From the NCBI GenBank assembly GCA_016706225.1, contig JADJKB010000008.1:62001-126000 (forward strand): 64,000 bases of DNA, in the 5' to 3' direction. Of the stretch, positions 18,101 to 24,421 are shown in pieces. Within the stretch, counting starts at the first letter, position 1, and each line of letters starts with the position of its first letter. This DNA is from Myxococcales bacterium. GTDB taxonomy: Bacteria > Myxococcota_A > Polyangia > Polyangiales > Polyangiaceae. The translations under genes were made by a program, and so were the position numbers. The notes beneath the pieces were generated by a model. That model was not told the origin of the DNA. It searched no databases and worked only from the letters and a program-made list of their open reading frames with translations.

Positions 18101-18847
18101 CTCTGGGCGGATCCGTCCAAGGCCGTGGCCGAAATCGAGAAAGGCGAGGGCGACAAACAACGGCGACTCGGCCGCGCGCTCGAGGCGGTCGGCGAGGGCC
18201 TGTTCTTCTTCGCCGAGCAGAAGAAGGCGAAGGTCGACGCGGTGAAGTTCCCCGCATTTACCGGGCCTGCGACCAAGGACGAAGTGCTCAAGCACATCAA
18301 CGTCAAGGTCAAGGACTGGATCGGCAAGAAGAAGCCGCTCATCGACGACGCAACCAAGGAATACAAGAAGATCGTCGACCTTCAGCCCGTGCCGCCGCCG
18401 CGCTGGGTGATCTCTGCCGGCGCTCAGGTCGGCAACATGTGGGGAACCTTCGTGGACGAGTTCCGCGCGGCCCCCATCCCGGACACGATCAAGAAAGATT
18501 ACGAGCTTCGGACCGCCTACTACGGCGCTCTCGACGATGCCTCGGAGCCGCAGAAGAAGACGGCGCGCGGTGCCTTCGAAACCTGTCTCGGCTACTCGGT
18601 GAAGTACCAGTATTTCGACGAGTACAGCCGTGAGTGCGAGAAGTGGCTCGCGAAGACCTACAAGACCGAATACCACCTCATCGACGAATTCCGTGGTGCA
18701 CCAACCCGCGTGAACAGCGTGCTCAACGAGCAGGCGTTCCCGCTTCGCATCGGCGGTGACCCGCTAGTGACTGTGGCCCCGCCCCCAGAGCCTCCGGCTC
18801 CGAAAAAAGCGGCGCCGGAAGAACCCAAGAAGGGTGGGAAGAAGTGA
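15125..18847 (+). CDS. Large secreted TPR protein, GltD/AgmU-like
   Basis: A 1240-residue exported protein. The signal peptide MKSLKAFSLLAALLGTLIVAP..SAAA is followed by a short basic region and then TPR-type helical repeats along almost the whole chain, for example 'SRLDEVLYYLAYEYEQAGDL' near residue 205, 'GFARYKLGYVHWNKTEFADA' near 290 and 'FAISAHYGEKKDWGNVAKRL' near 930. The C-terminus is Pro/Lys/Glu-rich (EPPAPKKAAPEEPKKGGKK). GGGAGG lies 8 nt before the ATG. The stop overlaps the next start (ATGA). AgmU/GltD of M. xanthus, a periplasmic motility protein, has about this length and the same TPR composition, and it sits just before gltE, as here. The homology claim is strong by architecture and synteny. 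Confidence 0.85.
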   Translation: MKSLKAFSLLAALLGTLIVAPATSAAADDLSSSCVGPEAKKTLSECPGGPSKFTVGGKRPAAFKSAPPPRERKDSSNAKPTNPTEAMAAGQRDTRKNRLQARSRALLITEIQGLERLYRNTPKKSADRPQLIRRLAEGYVELESAALRDKTAADVKAQDYKKKNPSQAAKARSDASSAKKIVVAARKSAIKYYILMKSAYPNYSRLDEVLYYLAYEYEQAGDLTNARKIYFELIEKAPKSPYIPNAYLAFGELFFQEAQGDPAKWDLAAAAYKEVIKYPPPDNKVYGFARYKLGYVHWNKTEFADALNEFKKVIEYGDQYAALPNAAQLAKSARRDMIPVYAASGQPDRAFNFFKPLSGDKGGEQSKTIDMLNDLGLAYIDTGHYKEGIALYRDLLSRDKGPKSCHYQTQITVATQAMKSSDKDGIKKELETQLAMRNAFMKESHPADKKLECANRTAELLAESAMAWHLEAVGSGGVRGTGDKKTMDLAAYLYKKVAENFDRAEFSKFEFPRIVKSDWPTLYKIKYAMSDLLYFQQRWDECGPAFDSVVAEDPKGESAAEAAYASVLCYQKMYDAMYKGQSDRKGKGLGPTGADSKDREAKKGEWEKFKPKEFTSLQKGMIQAFNRYVCYITPAKGDKTAEDQYVEVKFARARTYYEAQHWEEAALAFRDVAINHSTHDSGMYAANLYLEALNVLGGRADPPRPTCFDDMGKDVPTFLKLYCEGKKADDNKENCELLSRIQFDIQRLRAQKTVELADSQLEKGNSKEAVDNYKKGADAYLEMWRGYCEGPLSKGEKPKQCEKASEIVYNMARAYQAGRLLAKSIQARLILLDPKYGMEKSDLAQKATYEIGGNYQAIAVYDRAADFFERYVEQTCGKLRKCGEEADKALSDAVVLRLGLGQDDKAIDDANKFNRYFGARKPDQVAQIAFAISAHYGEKKDWGNVAKRLGGAMRQIDSKATLDVRVQAHALMGRALKESKKNAANEYGAVVKLWADPSKAVAEIEKGEGDKQRRLGRALEAVGEGLFFFAEQKKAKVDAVKFPAFTGPATKDEVLKHINVKVKDWIGKKKPLIDDATKEYKKIVDLQPVPPPRWVISAGAQVGNMWGTFVDEFRAAPIPDTIKKDYELRTAYYGALDDASEPQKKTARGAFETCLGYSVKYQYFDEYSRECEKWLAKTYKTEYHLIDEFRGAPTRVNSVLNEQAFPLRIGGDPLVTVAPPPEPPAPKKAAPEEPKKGGKK

Positions 18848-20295
18848 TGAGCGCCTGGCAGAACTTGAAAACGCGCTTCACCCTGGTCGCAGCCACGGCT
18901 GTGATCGTCAGCACCGCAGCGTGCGGAGGCGGCGGCGGAAGTGGCAAGGGTCCGCTTCGCCCTGGCGAAGACAGCGGCAAGAAGACCCGGCACGGCCAAG
19001 CGGTCGCCAAGGAAGCGGCCGCGGGCTTCGAGCGAGCGCTCGATGCGTTCGCCGAACGCGACAAGAAGGGTGACTGGGCCGATAGCAGTTGCACTGCCGT
19101 CGCGGAGCAATTCCTCGCCGCGAACAAAGCCCAGGTCGACGCGACCCGAAAGTCCTTGCCCGAAGCCCTCTACAACGCGGGACTCGCCTATCAGCGCTGT
19201 GACAAGGACGCGCAGGCTCGCGGGCAGTTCGAGGCGGCGGCCAAGGCAGATCCGACCTTCCACCGAGCTCGCGCCCAGCTTGCGCTCTACGACTTCGAGA
19301 AGTCGAAGAACCTCGAGGGCACCATCGCCACTCTGGAAGCGATCATTCGTGAGGCGAAGTTCCAGAACGTCGAGGCACTCGTGAGCCTTGCCGCCCTTCA
19401 GCTCGAGCGCAACGGCGACTCGGCCGATCAGGACGGCAAGAACGACATGGAGCGCGCCAAGAAGAACCTGCAGCGCGCGCTCGCAATCGACGACTCGTAC
19501 ATGGCTGCGTTCAACCAGCTGGCGATCTTCTACCTGGAGCAAGCGAAGGCGAAGGCCGACGCCGAGGCCTCCAAGCGCGGGCGCAAGCGCCGCGGCTTGG
19601 TTGCTGCGAGCTCCAAGTCGGCGGACGTCAACAGCCAGCAGCTCGATTTGGCAGCGCTCGTCGCGTCGCAGGGCGTTCGAAAGAACCCGAACTATGCGCC
19701 ACTCCACAACACCGCCGGCCTGATTCAGGTCGAGCTCAAGAACTTCAACGGCGCAGTCAAGAGCTTCGCCGCTGCGCGCAAGTTGGACTCGAAGTTCTTC
19801 GAGGCCCACATGAACTACGCCGCGGTGAACCTGAGCTTTCGGGGCTTCGAAGAGGCGGAGAAGGCCTATCGGGACGCGATCAAGCTGAAGCCGAAGGAGT
19901 ACGAGGCCCACCTGGGCCTAGCGCTAGCCATTCGCGGGCAGATCAGGCTCGGTGATAACGCTGCGATCAACAAGGCTCAGGCGGAGCTGGACGAAGCCAA
20001 GAAGATCGACCCGAGTCGAGCAGAGACCTACTACAACGAGGCCATCCTGATTCAGGAGTACCGGACGAAGGGCTCGGAGAAGGAAGCCGTGCCGATGTTC
20101 GAAAAGGCGGCTGCGACCTACAAGCAGTTCATCGACAAGGCGGGCAGCGCGCCCGAGTTCGCCGACGCGGTGAAGCGCGCCAAGGAACGGGCTGAAGACG
20201 CCGTCGATACCGCCAAGTTCATCAAAGAGGGTGAAGCTGCCAAGAATGCGCCACCTCCGCCGGCCCCGCCGCCAGAGGGTGGCGACAAGAAGTGA
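18847..20295 (+). CDS. TPR lipoprotein, GltE/AglT-like
   Basis: A 482-residue outer-membrane lipoprotein candidate. The signal sequence ends in a lipobox (VSTAAC at about 22-27), followed by a Gly-rich tether. TPR units then run through the chain: 'LYNAGLAYQRCDKDAQARGQ', 'AAFNQLAIFYLEQAKAKAD', 'NYAPLHNTAGLIQVELKNFN', 'FFEAHMNYAAVNLSFRGFEE' and 'EEAEKAYRDAIKLKPKEYEA'. A Pro-rich tail closes it. The ATG (18847) overlaps the GltD-like stop codon, so the two are translationally coupled; a GTG one codon upstream is possible. In M. xanthus GltE (AglT) is an outer-membrane TPR lipoprotein encoded directly after gltD. Position, length and lipobox all match. Confidence 0.84.
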   Translation: MSAWQNLKTRFTLVAATAVIVSTAACGGGGGSGKGPLRPGEDSGKKTRHGQAVAKEAAAGFERALDAFAERDKKGDWADSSCTAVAEQFLAANKAQVDATRKSLPEALYNAGLAYQRCDKDAQARGQFEAAAKADPTFHRARAQLALYDFEKSKNLEGTIATLEAIIREAKFQNVEALVSLAALQLERNGDSADQDGKNDMERAKKNLQRALAIDDSYMAAFNQLAIFYLEQAKAKADAEASKRGRKRRGLVAASSKSADVNSQQLDLAALVASQGVRKNPNYAPLHNTAGLIQVELKNFNGAVKSFAAARKLDSKFFEAHMNYAAVNLSFRGFEEAEKAYRDAIKLKPKEYEAHLGLALAIRGQIRLGDNAAINKAQAELDEAKKIDPSRAETYYNEAILIQEYRTKGSEKEAVPMFEKAAATYKQFIDKAGSAPEFADAVKRAKERAEDAVDTAKFIKEGEAAKNAPPPPAPPPEGGDKK

Positions 20296-20476
20296 GGCTT
20301 TTCGCCTTGCGCGAAGGGCTCGTTCGGGGGGGCGGACTCCTCGGGCGGGCCTTCGACTTTTCGCAGCAGTGTTCGGGCGACAATGGAACTTCGGTTGGGA
20401 CGGGCTGTCTGTCCCCTTCGTGGTGCATTGCTCTTCCCAACCCAGAGCTGCGAGACAGACGGCCCCCGCGAGACCA

Positions 20477-20506
20477 TTGACGTCGACCGTCGGGCCGGAC
20501 TACAAT
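20477..20506 (+). promoter_or_regulatory. Internal sigma-70-type promoter before the GltF-like gene
   Basis: TTGACG, an 18-bp spacer and TACAAT (5/6) lie 42 bp upstream of the ATG at 20549, within a 253-bp gap inside the Glt-like block. It would give the small gene and the FHA/TonB-tail gene a separate transcript, with GGAGG as ribosome-binding site. Confidence 0.65.
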
Positions 20507-20548
20507 CACACTGTAATTGCGTCGGAATTTTTTGAGGAGGCTGGAACC

Positions 20549-20827
20549 ATGACTCGCTCGCTCAAGGTTGGGTTTGCGTTGGCGTTCGCGGTCGCTGCGT
20601 TCGTCGTGACTCCGTCGGCTTTTGCGCAAGGCAAGGCCGCGGCCAAGGAAACGAAGGGTGGCGACGACGGGTACGGTTACTCGTTCGACGACGATCCGCT
20701 GAATGCTGGCGGCTTCGGACCGAACGATGCAACGATTCGTGTTCGTCCTCGCGCGGCTCGCACCACGCTGATCCGTCCGCGCACTTCTTTCGTGCCGGAA
20801 ATGCTGAAGTCGGTCGAGAACATTTGA
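20549..20827 (+). CDS. Small secreted protein at the GltF position
   Basis: A 92-residue exported protein. The signal peptide MTRSLKVGFALAFAVAAFVV..AFAQ leaves about 65 residues: a Lys/Gly-rich start, 'GYGYSFDDDPLNAGGFGP', and a C-terminal basic/aliphatic stretch 'NDATIRVRPRAARTTLIRP' ending SFVPEMLKSVENI. There are no cysteines and no known domain. It has its own promoter, a strong GAGGAGG ribosome-binding site and lies 63 bp before the FHA/TonB-tail gene. In M. xanthus a periplasmic protein, GltF, is encoded between gltE and gltG. Its location and secretion fit, but the sequence alone cannot prove homology and it may be shorter than GltF. Confidence 0.72.
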   Translation: MTRSLKVGFALAFAVAAFVVTPSAFAQGKAAAKETKGGDDGYGYSFDDDPLNAGGFGPNDATIRVRPRAARTTLIRPRTSFVPEMLKSVENI

Positions 20828-20890
20828 GGCTGGGCAGGTGTCGGGCTCTCCGAGCTCGGCATCGTCCGGACAACCAGGGAAGTCAGAAGC

Positions 20891-22951
20891 ATGGCAAAGG
20901 CTGTACTCACGTTTGCGCTCTATCAGGGTGACGCTCTGCAACGTCGCGAGACCATTGCGCAGGATATCGTCAAGGTAGGGAAGGACCCCAAGAGCCATCT
21001 CCGCGTCGACGACGAGCTGGCTTCCCGCATGCACGCCGTGATCGAGGTCGGTAGCCCCGACGACATCACGCTCATCGATCTCGGCAATGAGCCGGGCACG
21101 ATGGTGAACGGCGCCCGCGTGAACAAGTGCAAGTTGCACGTTGGCGATCAGATCCAGGTCGGCGGTACCAACATCTTGCTCGAGCGCGCCGAGGCCGCTG
21201 GAGCAGAGGTTCAGGCCGCGCCAGCCCAGGCAGCGCCCGCGCCGGCGATGCCTGCGCCGGGTGGAGCCAGCGCGTTCGGGGGAGCCAATCCGTTCGGGGG
21301 TTCGAACCCGTTCGCGGCGGCGGCTGCCTCGAGTCCCTTCGCCGTCGGCACGGCAAGCCCGTTCGACGTGGGCGCTTCGGCGCTCAACCCGTTTGCAGCG
21401 GGTGCCCAGCAGCAGTCGCACGTCGAGGCTCTGCGTGTGCCCGATGACGCGCCGCCCGGGACGTACACCTACACGCTGATCAAGAGCGGTCCCGACGTGC
21501 CTGCCGAAGAGGTGGAAGTCGCGCACCTTCAGTCGGTGGAGGTGATGGTGATGTGGGGCACCAACGTGCTGCACGTCTCGCACTTGACGCCGCCTCGCAC
21601 GTTCTACGTGGGTGAGGAGCAGAGCAAGAATTTCGGCTGTGATTTCTACATTCCGGCGGAGAAGCTTGGCACCACGCGCATGCCGGTGGTGGTCGGAGAT
21701 CGTGCGTCGGTGGCGGTGGTGATTCCGCCGGGCGCCAAGGGCCACATCGAAATTCCGGGGCAGCCGCGGATGACACTGGACGAAGCGCGCGCGAAGGCGC
21801 AGCCCAGTGCAGAGGTCAGTGGTGGACACCAGTTCCCGCTGCCAGGCGGCGGACGTGCTCGCATCGAGCTCGACCAGTTCGTGTTCCAGGTTGCTGCAGT
21901 GAACGCCGGCAAGCCCATCAAGCACGGTGTGGGTGCGGGCGTCGATTGGACGGTGTTCGTTTATTTCGCGCTGTCGTTCCTGGCGCACGCAGGGCTCATC
22001 GCAGCCATGGCGTTCTTCGTCCCGCCGCTCGGTCTGACGGACGACGAGGGCATCGACAAGGACCAGCTCTATCTCATCCAGCAGTATATGAAGAGCGCTG
22101 CCGAGCGTGAGATGGAGGAGAAGGAGACCGAGCAGGTCACCGAGGACAAGGCGGACAACAAGGAAGGCGGGACGGGCACACGAGCCAAGGGCGAAGAAGG
22201 CTCGATGGGTAACCCGACCACGAAGGCCACCAACAAGCGTTACGCCGTCCAGGGGCCCAAGGACAATCCGGATCCGCATATTGCTCGGCAGGCAGCCCTG
22301 CGTGAGGCTCAGGAATTCGGCATGATCGGTCTGCTCAACACCGGAGCAGCCGGCGACCCGAACGCGCCTACGGCGCCCTGGGGTCGTGAGACATCGCTGG
22401 GTCAGGACGACATGTCGGCCCGCGGTAACATGTGGGGTGATGAAATCGGTGACGCCTTCGGCGCCGGCGGTCTCGGCCTCTCAGGTATCGGCGAAGGTGG
22501 TGGTGGTCGCGGCGAGGGCATTGGCCTCGGCTCGATCGGAACCCTCGGCCACGGTGCCGGCACCGGCACGGGTCAGGGCTTCGGCTCCGGACATGGTCGC
22601 CTGGGCGGGGCTCACGCCACCCGCGCTCCCAAGGTCCGCATGGGTGCCACGACCGTGAGTGGTCGCCTGCCCCCCGAGGTCATTCAGCGCATCGTGCGGC
22701 AGAACTACGGTCGGTTCCGCATGTGTTACGAGCAGGGTTTGTCTCGAAACCCGAACCTGGAAGGTCGCGTGTCGGTGCGCTTCGTCATCGGTCGTGATGG
22801 CTCGGTGTCGAACGTCTCGAACGGTGGCTCGGACATTCCGGACAGCGGCGTGGTGGGTTGCGTGGTCAGTGCGTACTACGGCCTCAGCTTCCCGCAGCCT
22901 GAAGGCGGTATCGTAACGGTCGTCTACCCGATCATGTTCAGCCCCGGCTGA
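20891..22951 (+). CDS. FHA domain - single TM - TonB-like (AgmX/PglI) tail protein, GltG-like
   Basis: A 686-residue inner-membrane connector. Residues 1-105 are an FHA domain, a phosphothreonine reader ('VGKDPKSHLRVDDELASRMH', NEPGTMVNGARVN). An Ala/Pro/Phe-rich linker follows (to about 170), then a beta-rich segment (170-345). One membrane helix lies near 351-382 (DWTVFVYFALSFLAHAGLIA), then a charged and Gly-rich stretch. The last 100 residues form the AgmX/PglI-type TonB-like domain ('LPPEVIQRIVRQNYGRFRMC', 'GRVSVRFVIGRDGSVSNVSN', ending VYPIMFSPG). GltG and GltJ of M. xanthus are inner-membrane proteins with TonB-like tails; GltG is encoded after gltF, as here. It likely transmits force or signals from the cytoplasm to the periplasmic TPR proteins. 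Confidence 0.87.
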   Translation: MAKAVLTFALYQGDALQRRETIAQDIVKVGKDPKSHLRVDDELASRMHAVIEVGSPDDITLIDLGNEPGTMVNGARVNKCKLHVGDQIQVGGTNILLERAEAAGAEVQAAPAQAAPAPAMPAPGGASAFGGANPFGGSNPFAAAAASSPFAVGTASPFDVGASALNPFAAGAQQQSHVEALRVPDDAPPGTYTYTLIKSGPDVPAEEVEVAHLQSVEVMVMWGTNVLHVSHLTPPRTFYVGEEQSKNFGCDFYIPAEKLGTTRMPVVVGDRASVAVVIPPGAKGHIEIPGQPRMTLDEARAKAQPSAEVSGGHQFPLPGGGRARIELDQFVFQVAAVNAGKPIKHGVGAGVDWTVFVYFALSFLAHAGLIAAMAFFVPPLGLTDDEGIDKDQLYLIQQYMKSAAEREMEEKETEQVTEDKADNKEGGTGTRAKGEEGSMGNPTTKATNKRYAVQGPKDNPDPHIARQAALREAQEFGMIGLLNTGAAGDPNAPTAPWGRETSLGQDDMSARGNMWGDEIGDAFGAGGLGLSGIGEGGGGRGEGIGLGSIGTLGHGAGTGTGQGFGSGHGRLGGAHATRAPKVRMGATTVSGRLPPEVIQRIVRQNYGRFRMCYEQGLSRNPNLEGRVSVRFVIGRDGSVSNVSNGGSDIPDSGVVGCVVSAYYGLSFPQPEGGIVTVVYPIMFSPG

Positions 22952-22974
22952 TCGTCGAGCGAGTCGGCCTCGGA

Positions 22975-23006
22975 AGCGCGCCTCCCTGTCGGGTGGCGCG
23001 CTTTTT
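22975..23006 (+). terminator. Rho-independent terminator after the GltG-like gene
   Basis: The stem AGCGCGCC / GGCGCGCT has a 12-nt loop and runs straight into TTTTTCGTTT, 23 nt past the stop codon. It divides the block into a C-to-G transcript and a downstream unit. Confidence 0.8.
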
Positions 23007-23334
23007 CGTTTCCGCGCGGCGGTGAGGGTCGACGCGCGGTCCAGTGGCCTTGGGCCGCGGCCGTCGAGGAGCAGCCGGAGGGCCGGGGCCCGCGCGCTTC
23101 GAGAGCCGAAAACCTGAAGGAATCTCGACAGAATCCGGCCACGAACCACCTTTACTTCGATCCCCCCGTCTGCATATGCTGATGCACCGCTTTTCGGGCG
23201 GTTGCCTCATGTGTGGGGTATCGGTCCGCTCGCTTGCCGGGGTGGCCCTGGGCTGGAGACATCGTGTGGATTCTCCTGCTCTCTAGCGATGTTCCACCCG
23301 TTGCCAAAGCACGAAAACAGAGGGTGAGCTCACG
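23007..23334. other. Intergenic region before the second TPR lipoprotein gene
   Basis: This 328-bp gap holds no supported gene. TTTACT, an 18-bp spacer and TATGCT near 23150-23180 form a plausible but weak promoter. The start at 23335 has GAGGGTGAG as ribosome-binding site. Confidence 0.4.
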
Positions 23335-24255
23335 ATGAAACTGGATAGCGTTTCCAAGGTCGCCTGCCTGGCGGCGGTGTTTGTTGCTGCATCTGCGTGC
23401 AGCCGAGATCACATCGAAGCCATCAATCTCGCCAACGAGGGTGACCAAGCCATCAAGGTCAATACCGAGGGCGCGATTCAGAAGTACGAGCAGGCCATCC
23501 AGCTCGACCCGACCAACCATCGGATCATGTGGAAGCTGGCGAAGGCTTACGAGAAGAAAGAGGACTGGGACAAGCTGGCCTCGACCCTCTCCCGGGCATC
23601 ACAGGTCGCGCCGACGTTTGCGAACTACTATTACAAGCGCGGTTACGCGCTCGTGAAGATGGCCGAGGCGGGCAACCCCGACAAATACGAAGAGGCGAAG
23701 GAGCCGCTGAAGAAGTGCATCGAGAAGGACCCGAACTTCGCCGAGTGTTACCACTTCTTGGGAGAGACCAGCCTCTGGACCAATGACGAGCAGGGGGCGC
23801 TCGACAACTACACCAAGGCCGTCGAGCACGACGCGGTCACTCCCTATTTCTACCCCCCCCTCGCGGAGCTCTACATCGCGATGCGCTTCTACAAAGAGGC
23901 CGATGCTGTGCTGAAAGAAGGCACGCGCGTCGTTCCTCCGGGCGAGAAGAACAACAACCATCTCTACGGGATGTACGTGCTCCGTTTCCAGGTCGCACAG
24001 GCGTCCAACGACAAGGCGGGCATGGTCGCGGCCATGGAGAAGGCTGAAGAGGTCGCGGGCGACAGCCACCCCGAGATCGCGTTCAACCTGGGCAGCACTT
24101 ATGCCGTGATGGATCCGCCCCAGAAGGAGAAGGCCGTCCGCCTCCTCAGCTCATTCGTGAAACGTGCTTGTCGGAGTGCGAAAGCCGCCCAGTTCAAGGA
24201 ACAGTGCGAGTCGGCCAACACACTCATCCAAAAGCTGGGCGGAAAGGTCAACTGA
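23335..24255 (+). CDS. TPR lipoprotein between the GltG-like and giant TPR genes
   Basis: A 306-residue predicted lipoprotein. The signal peptide ends with the lipobox AASAC (cysteine at about residue 22) and no Asp follows at +2, so outer-membrane sorting is expected. TPR units span about residues 30-240: 'AIQKYEQAIQLDPTNHRIMW', 'YYKRGYALVKMAEAGNPDKY', 'FAECYHFLGETSLWTNDEQG', 'FYPPLAELYIAMRFYKEADA'. Start ATG 23335 has a GAGGGTGAG ribosome-binding site, and the preceding gene ends in a terminator, so it begins a new transcript with the giant gene 167 bp downstream. In M. xanthus small unnamed genes also separate gltG/gltH from gltI. Its role in the machine is inference. Confidence 0.8.
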   Translation: MKLDSVSKVACLAAVFVAASACSRDHIEAINLANEGDQAIKVNTEGAIQKYEQAIQLDPTNHRIMWKLAKAYEKKEDWDKLASTLSRASQVAPTFANYYYKRGYALVKMAEAGNPDKYEEAKEPLKKCIEKDPNFAECYHFLGETSLWTNDEQGALDNYTKAVEHDAVTPYFYPPLAELYIAMRFYKEADAVLKEGTRVVPPGEKNNNHLYGMYVLRFQVAQASNDKAGMVAAMEKAEEVAGDSHPEIAFNLGSTYAVMDPPQKEKAVRLLSSFVKRACRSAKAAQFKEQCESANTLIQKLGGKVN

Positions 24256-24421
24256 CCTTGCCGAGTCCGCGACGGGCCGAACGCCACGAGGCTTGTTCCG
24301 CCGGGTCAGGAGTGCCCGTTGCGGGGTTGTTTGAATTCGATCTGTCGATGAAGTCGGTCGCAGTCATGCTTTCTCCAAAGAAGAGCACCACTGCGGCCGT
24401 GCGCCATTTGTCCGAGGAAGC

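Noticed and set aside
20222..22279. A 685-codon open frame antisense to the FHA/TonB-tail gene
   Set aside because: It has no domains, is Arg/His-rich and arises from GC-biased third positions of the real gene; the sense frame has clear FHA and TonB-like motifs.
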